49,575 nucleotides of DNA from Roseivivax lentus (lineage in GTDB: Bacteria; Pseudomonadota; Alphaproteobacteria; Rhodobacterales; Rhodobacteraceae), in the NCBI RefSeq assembly GCF_900156805.1, contig NZ_FTOQ01000021.1:1-49575 (forward strand), given 5' to 3'. Below the pieces are notes generated by a model that had not been told where the DNA came from, did not search any database, and worked only from the letters and a program-made list of their open reading frames with translations. The position numbers and the translations under genes were made by a program. Positions within the stretch are counted from its first letter, which is position 1, and each line of letters opens with the position of its first letter. Positions 1-7,447 of the stretch are shown here, one piece after another.

Positions 1-39
1 CCTCTCACGCAAATCCAGTTCTGTGTGGGCCAATTCCAT
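1..39 (-). CDS. Transposase-like ORF, probable IS30 type, 5' end only
   Basis: Thirteen codons are visible on the minus strand before the left edge. They begin at an ATG at 39-37 and read MELAHTELDLRER. An AAGGAG motif lies just upstream; it is very close to the ATG and better spaced for the TTG two codons in. The pattern HTELDLRER resembles the start of IS30-family transposases, where a conserved S/T-x-L-x-x-x-ER stretch precedes the N-terminal helix-turn-helix. The assignment rests on this short string alone. If correct, the end of the element lies somewhere between 40 and about 110, next to the luxR promoter. It could equally be an unrelated small gene. Confidence 0.4.
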   Translation of the reverse strand, partial: MELAHTELDLRER

Positions 40-108
40 TCTCCTTGCTTTCCAGCAAGATAGGGGATTTGTCGCAACCCAGTTTAGAATGTGCCCGCTA
101 CACATCTG

Positions 109-148
109 TCAGTCTTATAATCAGTATTATGTAAACTTAATAGACTGA
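109..148. promoter_or_regulatory. Nested inverted repeats upstream of the LuxR-type gene
   Basis: A perfect 7-bp inverted repeat, TCAGTCT (109-115) and AGACTGA (142-148), encloses a second one, ATAAT (117-121) and ATTAT (126-130), in an unusually AT-rich patch. It lies about 130 bp before the LuxR gene. An operator for autoregulation or a promoter element is an inference. It does not match the canonical 20-bp lux box. Confidence 0.35.
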
Positions 149-280
149 GAAACGGCCCGCAGCCCTCTGACCCTAAACAAAAATCCGAACCAAGCCACAG
201 GCTCGCCCGCTCCGGCCCCAGATGCTGGACAGAGTACCTCCGCGAGCGCTATCACTGAGGCGTTCACGGAGGCGCTTGTC

Positions 281-1072
281 ATGACCGACATCGGCGCGCG
301 GGATCAGGCCGCTTCGCTCGACCTTCAGAAGCGTGTCCTCGCGATGACGCAATACGATCAGATCGAAGAGGTCTGGTCCAATCTGTGCGAAGCCATGGAG
401 GTCTATGGCTTCGACCGGTTGCTCTATGGCTTCACGCGATTCCGGTCTGGTCAGTCGCTCGGCGATCCGGACGACTTCCTCGTGCTCACGAACTTCTCCA
501 ACAGCTACACGCAGCCCTTTTTCGATCAGCGTCTCTATCGCGAAGCGCCGATGGTGCGTTGGGCGCTGAACAACGACGGCGCCTGTTCCTGGCGCGTGTT
601 GCAGCAGATGGCGGACGAAGGCGTTCTGACCGATGCCGAGCGGCGCGTCGTGGCCTTCAACCATTCCCATGATATCAAGGCCGGCTATTCGATCTCATTC
701 CGCTCGGTGTCGCGCCGGGCCAAGGGTGCGATCGCGCTGACGGCGCGGTCCGGGATCAGCCAGGCCGAGGTGGATTCCATCTGGCAGGCGCATTCCTCGG
801 AAATCCAGATCCTTTGCAACGTCGCGCATCTGAAGATCCTCACCCTGCCCTATACGCCGCCGAACCAGACGCTGACGAAGCGCCAGCGCGAGGCGCTGGA
901 ATGGGTCGGCGACGGCAAGACAACCGCCGATACCGCGGCCCTGATGGGCCTCACGCCGGCCACGGTGGAGAAGCATCTGCGGCTGGCCCGGGCCGCGCTC
1001 AACGTCGAGACGACGGCGCAGGCGGTGCTGAAAGCGGCGTTCCAGAACCAGATGTTCGTGCTCGATCTCTAG
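281..1072 (+). CDS. LuxR-family transcriptional regulator with autoinducer-binding domain (solo)
   Basis: The 263-aa protein has an N-terminal autoinducer-binding-type domain (roughly residues 20-180, with the aromatic-rich YDQIEEVW and GFDRLLYGF stretches). A C-terminal LuxR helix-turn-helix follows (about 198-255: LTKRQREALEWVGDGKT, then TPATVEKHLRLARAALNV). Length and domain order fit quorum-sensing LuxR proteins. The ATG at 281 is preceded by GGAGG at 268-272 with an 8-nt spacer. No LuxI-type synthase is visible nearby, so it is best called a LuxR solo that may sense exogenous acyl-homoserine lactones or another ligand. It is convergent with tsf, and inverted repeats upstream could be its own operator. 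The ligand is unknown. Confidence 0.88.
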   Translation: MTDIGARDQAASLDLQKRVLAMTQYDQIEEVWSNLCEAMEVYGFDRLLYGFTRFRSGQSLGDPDDFLVLTNFSNSYTQPFFDQRLYREAPMVRWALNNDGACSWRVLQQMADEGVLTDAERRVVAFNHSHDIKAGYSISFRSVSRRAKGAIALTARSGISQAEVDSIWQAHSSEIQILCNVAHLKILTLPYTPPNQTLTKRQREALEWVGDGKTTADTAALMGLTPATVEKHLRLARAALNVETTAQAVLKAAFQNQMFVLDL

Positions 1073-1286
1073 GGCGAAACGCAGGGTCGGACCGGGTCGA
1101 TTCCCGAAGTCAGGAATTCCGGACTTTCTTTACGCAGCGTCAGGTGCCAGAGTGTACGTGTTCCCGGGAGATGACCAAAAGGCCCGGAACAAAAAGCTCT
1201 CGTACCCCTGCAATTTCAGGGCTCTGCGTGATCTTCGGTGCAAACCGTTCGTCGATCTGGCTGTATTTTCAGTCCAGGCGTCGAAG

Positions 1287-1331
1287 CCCGACCGATCTTT
1301 ATCTCATCCCCAATGTCATTGATCGGTCGGG
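1287..1331. repeat. Perfect 11-bp inverted repeat in the luxR-tsf intergenic region
   Basis: CCCGACCGATC at 1287-1297 pairs perfectly with GATCGGTCGGG at 1321-1331 across a 23-nt loop. A 13-bp palindrome, CTTGTTTAACAAG, follows at 1347-1359. The gap 1073-1378 shows no convincing gene. The long stem could be a terminator-like or small-RNA structure downstream of luxR, but no U-tract follows directly. Confidence 0.5.
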
Positions 1332-1378
1332 TATTGCGCTGGTGTTCTTGTTTAACAAGTATCCACAAGTGATTGTTT

Positions 1379-1413
1379 GAAAATAAAAAAGCCGCCCCGT
1401 CCCGGGGCGGCTT
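1379..1413 (-). terminator. Rho-independent terminator of tsf
   Basis: On the minus strand the 10-bp stem AAGCCGCCCC / GGGGCGGCTT (1404-1413 and 1389-1398, loop of 5) is followed by TTTTTTATTT. It lies about 40 nt after the tsf stop codon and is a textbook intrinsic terminator. Confidence 0.9.
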
Positions 1414-1452
1414 GCCTTGTTTCGCCGAGCTGATCGGACGGCGGGGTCCGGA

Positions 1453-2331
1453 TCAGCCGCCCTGGGCCGCTTTCGCGACTTCGGCTGCGAAATCCTCTTG
1501 CTTCTTCTCGATGCCTTCACCGACCTGCATCCGCACGAAGCCGGTGATCTCGACGCCGGCATCCGTGGCGGCCTCGGCGACGGTCTTGTCGGGGTCGATG
1601 ACGAAGGCCTGACCGAGCAGCGTGACCTCGGAGAGGAACTTCTTCATGCGGCCCTCGATCATCTTCTCGATGACCTGCTCGGGCTTGCCGGATTCGCGGG
1701 CGATGTCGATCTGGACCTGACGCTCCTTCTCGACCACGGCGGGGTCGAGATCGGCCTCGCCGAGCGATGCGGGGTTGGCGGCGGCGATATGCATCGCGAC
1801 CTGACGGCCGAATGCTTCGTTGTCGCCCGACAGCGCGACCAGCACGCCGATATTGCCCATGCCGTCGGTCGCGGCGTTGTGGACGTAGCAGACGACCTGA
1901 CCGCCCTCGATCTTCGCCATGCGGCGCAGGGTCATGTTCTCGCCGATCTTGGCGATGTTGTCAGTGATCATGGTCTTGACGGCCTTGCCGTCGACCTCGG
2001 CCTCGGCCAGGGCCTCGACGCTGTCGACGCCCAGAGCGGCGCTCGAGATGTCGGAGACCATCTTCTGGAACTCGGCGTTCTTGGCGACGAAATCGGTCTC
2101 GGCATTGACCTCGACCGCGACGCCGGTGCCGCCGTCGACGGAGACGGCCACGAGGCCCTCGGCCGCGGTGCGGCCCGACTTCTTGGCGGCCTTGGCGAGG
2201 CCCTTGGTGCGCAGCCAGTCGACCGCCGCCTCCATGTCACCGCCGTTTTCGGTCAGCGCTTTCTTGGCATCCATCATGCCGGCGCCGGTCATATCGCGCA
2301 GTTCTTTCACCTGTGCTGCTGTGATCGCCAT
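1453..2331 (-). CDS. tsf: Translation elongation factor Ts
   Basis: EF-Ts is the guanine-nucleotide exchange factor that regenerates EF-Tu-GTP in the cytoplasm. The 292-aa protein opens with the family signature [20 protein letters not shown] and continues [19 protein letters not shown] (UBA-like N-domain). The core contains the conserved ETDFVAKN motif near residue 80. Length is typical. It follows rpsB on the same strand with a spacer of about 100 nt containing a hairpin, the usual bacterial rpsB-tsf pair. The start ATG at 2331 is preceded on the minus strand by a GGAG-type ribosome-binding site. Confidence 0.98.
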   Translation of the reverse strand: MAITAAQVKELRDMTGAGMMDAKKALTENGGDMEAAVDWLRTKGLAKAAKKSGRTAAEGLVAVSVDGGTGVAVEVNAETDFVAKNAEFQKMVSDISSAALGVDSVEALAEAEVDGKAVKTMITDNIAKIGENMTLRRMAKIEGGQVVCYVHNAATDGMGNIGVLVALSGDNEAFGRQVAMHIAAANPASLGEADLDPAVVEKERQVQIDIARESGKPEQVIEKMIEGRMKKFLSEVTLLGQAFVIDPDKTVAEAATDAGVEITGFVRMQVGEGIEKKQEDFAAEVAKAAQGG

Positions 2332-2402
2332 GGGGCTCTCCTCAAGTAGGGGTCATCGGGCGGGGCGGCAAAGGCCCCTGCCCGGTCAAATCGCTGAAGG
2401 AC

Positions 2403-2426
2403 GGGCAGCGCGCGGCGGCGCTGCCC
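2403..2426 (-). promoter_or_regulatory. Intercistronic hairpin between rpsB and tsf
   Basis: GGGCAGCG (2403-2410) and CGCTGCCC (2419-2426) form a perfect 8-bp stem with an 8-nt loop, just after the rpsB stop. No U-run follows. It could act as a partial terminator or an RNA-stability element that sets the rpsB:tsf ratio; this role is inferred from position. Confidence 0.5.
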
Positions 2427-2433
2427 CGCAAGA

Positions 2434-3213
2434 TCAGGCGTCGGCGGCCGGTGCGGCCTCTTCGGCCACCACGTCTTCGACGGGCGTGTTCTCGAGCGCG
2501 CCGAGATCGACGCCTGCCGCTTCCATCTGGCCCGACATGCCGTCGAGCGCTGCGCGGGAGGCGAGATCGCAATAGAGCGCGATCGCGCGCGCGGCGTCGT
2601 CATTGCCGGGGATGATGTAGTCGATGCCATCGGGCGAGCAGTTGGTGTCGACCACGGCCACGACCGGGATGCCCAGCTTCTTGGCCTCGAGCACTGCCAG
2701 CGCTTCTTTCTTCACGTCGATGACGAAGAGCAGGTCGGGCAGGCCGCCCATCTCGCGGATACCACCGAGCGAGGCCTGCAGTTTGCCCTGCTCGCGCTCC
2801 ATGCCGAGGCGCTCTTTCTTGGTGAGGCCCTCTGCGCCGCCTTCCATCTGCTCGTCGATCGACTTCAGACGGTTGATCGACTTCGACACGGTCTGCCAGT
2901 TGGTCAGGGTGCCGCCGAGCCAGCGGTGGTTCATGTAGAATTGCGCGCACTTTTCGGCGGCTTCCGCGATCGGCAGCTGTGCCTGGCGCTTAGTGCCGAC
3001 GAAGAGGACCGAGCCGCCCTTGGCGACGGTTTCGCGAATGACATTCAGCGCCGCGTCCAGCATCGGGACGGTCTGCGTCAGGTCCATGATGTGGATGCCG
3101 TTGCGCTCGCCGTAGATGAACTCGCCCATACGGGGGTTCCAGCGCTGCGTCTGGTGGCCGAAGTGAACGCCAGCTTCGAGGAGCTGACGCATGGTGAACT
3201 CGGGAAGAGCCAT
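2434..3213 (-). CDS. rpsB: 30S ribosomal protein S2
   Basis: S2 is a 30S subunit protein that binds 16S rRNA late in assembly. The 259-aa product begins [20 protein letters not shown] and carries the family motif [10 protein letters not shown], followed by the conserved [10 protein letters not shown] and [18 protein letters not shown] segments. A longer in-frame reading exists to 3276, but the ATG at 3213 has a purine-rich ribosome-binding site (GGAAAGGAAAAGG) and matches the family N-terminus. The C-terminal tail is Ala/Glu-rich, as in other alphaproteobacterial S2 proteins. It is first in the rpsB-tsf operon. Confidence 0.98.
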   Translation of the reverse strand: MALPEFTMRQLLEAGVHFGHQTQRWNPRMGEFIYGERNGIHIMDLTQTVPMLDAALNVIRETVAKGGSVLFVGTKRQAQLPIAEAAEKCAQFYMNHRWLGGTLTNWQTVSKSINRLKSIDEQMEGGAEGLTKKERLGMEREQGKLQASLGGIREMGGLPDLLFVIDVKKEALAVLEAKKLGIPVVAVVDTNCSPDGIDYIIPGNDDAARAIALYCDLASRAALDGMSGQMEAAGVDLGALENTPVEDVVAEEAAPAADA

Positions 3214-3361
3214 GCCTTTTCCTTTCCGGTTTACGCCTTGGCGGGGATGTGATCCGAAGCTTGCGCTGCCGGACAACCGGTGGACGCCGGGGATGTCTCC
3301 CCCGAACGCCCGCCCTGCCTGCGGGATTGAATGGGTGCGCGTTACACGCCTTCGCGCCCAT

Positions 3362-3402
3362 CCGCAAGGGCCGCTTGCGGGAAAAACCGCTCTGCGAGAG
3401 CG
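3362..3402 (-). promoter_or_regulatory. Tandem hairpins in the rpsB 5' leader, attenuator-like
   Basis: Reading on the minus strand, the first stem is CGCTCT-CGC-AGAGCG (3402-3388) followed by G and TTTTT, which is terminator-shaped. Immediately after comes CCGCAAG-CGGCC-CTTGCGG (3380-3362), a perfect 7-bp stem. Both lie about 150-190 nt before the rpsB start, where a leader is expected. In E. coli S2 autoregulates its operon through the leader; an attenuation role here is an inference. Confidence 0.5.
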
Positions 3403-3478
3403 TCGTTTACATTTTCGCGTTTTGCATGTACCGTTCCATTATTAAACACGTTTATTTTTTAATCCGAGTTCTTTCGTC

Positions 3479-3667
3479 ATGGCTTTCACGACGCTCCTTT
3501 TCGCCGTCGCGACGGTGCTGTCCCCGGCGCCCGACCGCCCGGCCTGCATGGCAACCGACGCCGATGGCCCGGTGCTTCATTGCTGCCAACTCTCCAACGG
3601 CCTGACCTGTTGTAGCGAAAGTCTCGATTCAGACGGGACGATTACGGGATGCGACTGCTCGGAATAA
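3479..3667 (+). CDS. Small Cys-rich secreted peptide, hypothetical
   Basis: A 62-aa frame with a hydrophobic N-terminus (MAFTTLLFAVATVLSP) that could be a signal peptide. The mature part holds seven cysteines at residues 23, 35, 36, 44, 45, 58 and 60, in a CC...CC...CxC pattern. Its last 19 nt overlap the start of the next gene in another frame, which suggests translational coupling. There is no strong Shine-Dalgarno sequence before the ATG, so its reality is not certain. I do not recognise a family. The cysteines suggest disulfides or metal binding in the periplasm. It is divergent from rpsB and heads the cassette 3479-5967. Confidence 0.5.
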   Translation: MAFTTLLFAVATVLSPAPDRPACMATDADGPVLHCCQLSNGLTCCSESLDSDGTITGCDCSE

Positions 3668-4860
3668 CATGTGTGTCGGCCTTGGTTCTGGCCTCTGCCG
3701 GGGCTGGGTATGCGCAGGAAAAGTATTTCCTGCACGTCACGCTGAAGGATGAATCCTATTCGCTGACGAGCCCGCCCACGGTGCACTACGAGGTCTATCC
3801 CTTCAGCCCCTCGACGGCGCCAGGGATGCCCGAAGAGGATTCGATCGTACCCACGAAGCGTGGCGAGCCGAGCACTTTCATCTACGGCGAGGATCGCCTG
3901 AACGATTACATCGGCGGGCAGGAGCGCAGCAATTACTTCGTCTTCATCGATGTCGACCGACCAAGCAACCTCTTGCCCGCGGATCCGGGAAAACTGCTGG
4001 TCCGGATGAACCCCCGCTATCTGGGCGGCCAGCCGATCCAGCGCGAAATCGTGCTGAAGACCCGGGCGCAATTCGCCGAGCTCTACCGGATCGAGGTGAA
4101 CCAGATCCTGCGCCTCTCGCGCCTGTCCGACAGCGATTTCGAGCGCGCCTACAAGGCGGCCCTGGGCGCCATCGATTACAATCCCGAACTCGACAATTTC
4201 CTGCTCTTCGTGAAGGTCCTGCGCGCCCAGCTTGCCGCCGGCGCCGGGCCGCCCTCTTACGCGCCCGCCACGCCCGAGGAACTGGCGATCCAACTGTCGG
4301 GCTATTCCGACCTTCCGTTTCGGGAACGCTGGCTGGTCGAGCTCGATCTTCTCGACACGCTGGTTGGCGCGTCCGATCTCGACCGGGCATACGGGTCCGC
4401 CGGCACGGTGCGCGATGCGGCGCTGCTGCTCGGGACCGCGATGATCGATGCGCTGGACGGCGCCGAGGCCGACCTGGCCGATCTGCCGGTCGTGCGGGTC
4501 TACCAGCACCTCTCGGCGCTTCATGCCGAGGCGGGCGATTGCGTCTCGCTATCGGAGAACGCCGCGCGCGCGCTGGCCGATGCCGAGGCGATCCGCATGG
4601 CCTGGACCGCGCAAAGGCGGCTCTTTCTCGACTGGGGCACCTGCCTCGAGACCATGTCGGGCTTCGGCACCGGGCCCACGATCGACGCGATCATCGAGGA
4701 TGCGTCCGAAAAGCCGTTTCTGCGCGCGCAATGGGGCGATTTCGCCGATGCCAGCCTGCGCGCCGAATCCCGTCTCGAATTCGCGACCGCGGCGGCAGAT
4801 GTCCGTATCCGCGATCTCAAGGATATTTCCCTGCGCATTTCAGAAAGGACGCCAGAATGA
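3649..4860 (+). CDS. Secreted protein of unknown function, 403 aa
   Basis: The protein has a classical signal peptide (MRLLGITCVSALVLASAGAG, cleavage probably after YAQ at about residue 23). A soluble region of about 380 residues follows, with a predicted beta-rich first third (KYFLHVTLKDESYSLTSPP) and a helical, Ala/Leu/Asp-rich remainder that looks like a helical-repeat (TPR-like) fold. I do not recognise a named family. It overlaps the Cys-rich peptide gene upstream by 19 nt, and the next gene begins inside its stop codon (ATGA), so the three are very likely one transcript. A periplasmic structural or sensing role is only a guess. Confidence 0.7.
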   Translation: MRLLGITCVSALVLASAGAGYAQEKYFLHVTLKDESYSLTSPPTVHYEVYPFSPSTAPGMPEEDSIVPTKRGEPSTFIYGEDRLNDYIGGQERSNYFVFIDVDRPSNLLPADPGKLLVRMNPRYLGGQPIQREIVLKTRAQFAELYRIEVNQILRLSRLSDSDFERAYKAALGAIDYNPELDNFLLFVKVLRAQLAAGAGPPSYAPATPEELAIQLSGYSDLPFRERWLVELDLLDTLVGASDLDRAYGSAGTVRDAALLLGTAMIDALDGAEADLADLPVVRVYQHLSALHAEAGDCVSLSENAARALADAEAIRMAWTAQRRLFLDWGTCLETMSGFGTGPTIDAIIEDASEKPFLRAQWGDFADASLRAESRLEFATAAADVRIRDLKDISLRISERTPE

Positions 4861-5150
4861 ACACCCCCTCCCCCGTGCCGCGGCCCGACATTCGCACGAC
4901 GCGCGTCGGTCTCGATCAATCCTCCAAGCGTTTCGTCGTCTTCTGCGCGGTCTCGGTCTCGTCGATCATCGCGCTGGCGGTGATCGGCGTCGTGGCGCTG
5001 ATGCCGCTGCTGGCACCCGGATACGAGGTGCCGGAGACGCTGGCCAATTGGGGCGGGCTGATCATCGGCTTCTACTTCGGCTCCTTCATCACGCTGCTCA
5101 AGGACTGGTCGCAGGAGAGTGTGAATGTGCACCAATCGCAGGGCAGCTGA
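4857..5150 (+). CDS. Small two-helix membrane protein, hypothetical
   Basis: The 97-aa protein starts at the ATG overlapping the previous stop. After a hydrophilic N-terminus it has one long hydrophobic helix (about residues 24-48, FVVFCAVSVSSIIALAVIGV...) and a second, Gly-rich one (about 60-80, WGGLIIGFYFGSFITLL). The tail ends in KDWSQES. Two close helices with a short hydrophilic end recall holin-like or small accessory membrane subunits, but I cannot assign a family. Its 3' end overlaps the solute-binding protein gene by 26 nt in another frame, indicating coupled translation. It may anchor or partner the secreted neighbours. Confidence 0.7.
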   Translation: MNTPSPVPRPDIRTTRVGLDQSSKRFVVFCAVSVSSIIALAVIGVVALMPLLAPGYEVPETLANWGGLIIGFYFGSFITLLKDWSQESVNVHQSQGS

Positions 5151-5967
5151 GCCCCGCCGCAGCCTCGCCCTCCTGGCGCTGCTGGCCAGCCTCGGTGCGG
5201 CACCGCATCGGGCCGCGGGTCAGGAGGTGGTGCTGCCCTTCGACAGCGAATACCCGCCCCTTTCCTACCTGCAGGCGGATGGCACGCCCGACGGCTTCGA
5301 CATCGCCGTCGCCCGCGCGTTGTCGGAGAAGCTCGGCGCCTCGCCGGAATTCGCCGCCGCCGACTTCGTCCGGATCCAGAGCGGTGCCTGGCCCGAGGAA
5401 TGGTCCTTCGCGGTGGCCTCCATGTCGATCACCGACCGGCGGCGGGAGGTCTTCGATTTCGTCGGGGCCTATTACTACGATTTCGTCGTGCTGATCGGCG
5501 CCGAGACGGAGGAGGGCCCCCTGCCGGCACCCGGCCCGGGCGACCGGATCGGCGTCTGCCGGGGCTGCGTCTATCGCGCCTTCCTGGAGGGCAATTACAT
5601 GGCGGCGGATGGCGAGATGGGCCAACCGCGCTACCCGGAGGCCGAGATCGTGGAATTCACCACCGATACGGACATGCTGCGCGAATTGTCCGGCGAGGAC
5701 CCGTCCATCACCCATGGCGTCACCAGCGCGCGTTTCGCCGAGTATTTCCGCAAGCAAGGCTTCGCCATCGCCGTGTCCGCCGACACGATCTTCGTGACCC
5801 CGACCTATATCGCGGTGCCGAAAGGCAGCCCGCTGGGCGTGGCGGAGGTGGAGGCGGCCTATGACGAGATCAAGGCCGAGGGTCTGTTGGCGGACCTGTC
5901 GGTCCTGCATCTCGGGCGCGATTACACCGACCCCGCACATTTCGGCGAGGCGGCGCCGCCGGAGTGA
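5125..5967 (+). CDS. Extracellular solute-binding protein, family 3, orphan
   Basis: The 280-aa protein has an N-terminal signal peptide (RRSLALLALLASLGAA...) followed by a periplasmic amino-acid-type binding fold. It starts VVLPFDSEYPPLSYLQADG and has GFDIAVARALSEKLG, MSITDRRREVFDF and a C-terminal GRDYTDP. A Cys pair (CRGCVY) lies mid-protein. The ATG at 5125 has GGAG at 5113-5116 just upstream. No permease or ATPase gene is adjacent, so it is either an orphan binding protein or a sensor or enzyme built on the same fold. It is the last gene of the 3479-5967 cassette and converges with the HupE-like gene. Confidence 0.85.
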   Translation: MCTNRRAAEPRRSLALLALLASLGAAPHRAAGQEVVLPFDSEYPPLSYLQADGTPDGFDIAVARALSEKLGASPEFAAADFVRIQSGAWPEEWSFAVASMSITDRRREVFDFVGAYYYDFVVLIGAETEEGPLPAPGPGDRIGVCRGCVYRAFLEGNYMAADGEMGQPRYPEAEIVEFTTDTDMLRELSGEDPSITHGVTSARFAEYFRKQGFAIAVSADTIFVTPTYIAVPKGSPLGVAEVEAAYDEIKAEGLLADLSVLHLGRDYTDPAHFGEAAPPE

Positions 5968-5978
5968 CCGGCGCCGCC
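5949..5978 (+). terminator. Strong hairpin between convergent genes
   Basis: GGCGGCGCCG (5949-5958) pairs perfectly with CGGCGCCGCC (5969-5978), spanning the stop codon of the solute-binding protein gene. Only TT follows, so it is a GC-rich stem with a weak U-tract. It probably helps end transcription or protects the mRNA end. Confidence 0.5.
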
Positions 5979-5998
5979 TTGTCCGGGTGCCCGGGCGC

Positions 5999-7300
5999 TT
6001 ACAGGAACACCCGCTCGACGAACCAGTAGGCGCCCACCAGCGCGATCGCCGCCGAGGCCGGGACCGCCACGAAGGTGCGGTAGGCCTCCAGCTTGTCGAC
6101 ATTGCTGGCCGACAGGAAGCATAGCAGCGACAGCCCGGCCAGGGGGATCAGGAAGATCGGCGCCGAGACGTCGAATTCCGACAGCATGCCGCTGCCGCGC
6201 AGGAGCACGGTCAGCACCACGAAGATCAGCGCGATCACCGCGTAGAAGACCTGCCCGGTGCGTTCGGAATAATCCAGCGCGTCGACCCGCAGCGCGACGA
6301 AGACCACCGCGAAGGCGATCGCGATCACGGCAAGCTGGCCCAGCTCCACGCCGACGTTGAAGCCGATCAGCGCCGGGATGAACTGGTCCTGCGGCAGGCC
6401 GAATTCGACCAGCACGGAGGCAAAGCCCAGACCATGCAAGAGCCCGAAGCCGAAGACCACGAAGGGCCGCCAGCGCGACAGCCCGCTGGAGGTGATGTTC
6501 TCGACCGCGACGAAGACGATGGAGGCGGCGATGATCGGCTCGACGATATATCCCGGGACGTTCACGTAGCCGAGCCCCCCCAGCGCCAGCGTCACCGTAT
6601 GGGCCAGCGTGAAGGCAGAAACCTGCCACAGAAGCGCTCCGAGACGTGCCGAGAGGAAGAACAGGCCCAGCACGAAGAGGATGTGATCGAGCCCCATGGG
6701 CAGGATATGCTCGAACCCCACGGGGATGTAGCCGAGGAAAGCCTCGCCCGCGCTGTCCGCGCCGCCCCCGCCGATGGCGATGGGCTCGGACGGGGTGCCG
6801 CCCGAGAGATAGCCGGTATAGGGCTCCTCGACGCCCTGCTGGCGCAGCACGACCGTGCCCCAATCTGCGGGCCACGTGACGGTGAGGCTGTCCGCGCCCG
6901 CGGGCAGCGTGCCCTCGAAGGCCAGCACCGTGTCGCGCGGCAGCTCGGGATTTCCGACGGGGCCCGGGCTGATTTCGGTCATGCTCAGCGCGACGGTTTT
7001 CCCGCCCGCCTCGATGCCGATGCGCTCCGTCACGGTCGCGCGCATCTCCGACAGGCGCGCGGCCAGCGCCTCGGGCGGCAAAGCGCGGAGCGCGTCGATC
7101 TCGTCCGACAGATCGAGCGCATTGGTGTCCTCCACCCCTTCCAGATCGGCCCCCGCGACCAGCGCCTCCGCATTCAGCGTCACCGACAGCTCAAGCCTGC
7201 CTTCCGTGACGGTCAGATCGGCGATGGCGGGGCGCACCTCATGCGCGGCGGCAAGGCCGGCGAAGGTGCAGAACAGGGAAGTCAGCAGGGCGCGGAGCAT
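5999..7300 (-). CDS. HupE/UreJ-family membrane protein
   Basis: The 433-aa protein has a signal peptide ending at AAAHEVRP and an exported domain of about 200 residues. A C-terminal half of about seven transmembrane helices follows. The membrane part starts with the histidine-rich family signature GFEHILPMGLDHILFVLGLF and has LAHTVTLAL in the next helix. HupE/UreJ proteins are putative nickel or cobalt permeases; the longer type with an N-terminal exported domain is widespread and poorly characterised. No hydrogenase or urease genes are near, so the substrate is open. It converges with the solute-binding protein gene and is divergent from the pseudouridine kinase gene. Confidence 0.85.
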   Translation of the reverse strand: MLRALLTSLFCTFAGLAAAHEVRPAIADLTVTEGRLELSVTLNAEALVAGADLEGVEDTNALDLSDEIDALRALPPEALAARLSEMRATVTERIGIEAGGKTVALSMTEISPGPVGNPELPRDTVLAFEGTLPAGADSLTVTWPADWGTVVLRQQGVEEPYTGYLSGGTPSEPIAIGGGGADSAGEAFLGYIPVGFEHILPMGLDHILFVLGLFFLSARLGALLWQVSAFTLAHTVTLALGGLGYVNVPGYIVEPIIAASIVFVAVENITSSGLSRWRPFVVFGFGLLHGLGFASVLVEFGLPQDQFIPALIGFNVGVELGQLAVIAIAFAVVFVALRVDALDYSERTGQVFYAVIALIFVVLTVLLRGSGMLSEFDVSAPIFLIPLAGLSLLCFLSASNVDKLEAYRTFVAVPASAAIALVGAYWFVERVFL

Positions 7301-7447
7301 GTCGGAGGTCTTTCGATACGGGCAATTGGTCTCAAACCAAGTGGCGCGTTGTCCACGATGTCAAGCCGCCGGGATGCCTTGGCAAAGGGAAATCGCATAC
7401 TTGCGCCAATGGCTTGCGATGATCCGCGCACTCGGTCACAAAAAGGC

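Noticed and set aside
281-1072. A complete quorum-sensing pair
   Set aside because: Only the LuxR-type receptor is present; no LuxI-type synthase is coded nearby.
5999-7300. Hydrogenase or urease context for the HupE/UreJ-like protein
   Set aside because: No hydrogenase, urease or nickel-chaperone genes are in the neighbourhood, so a nickel role is not claimed.
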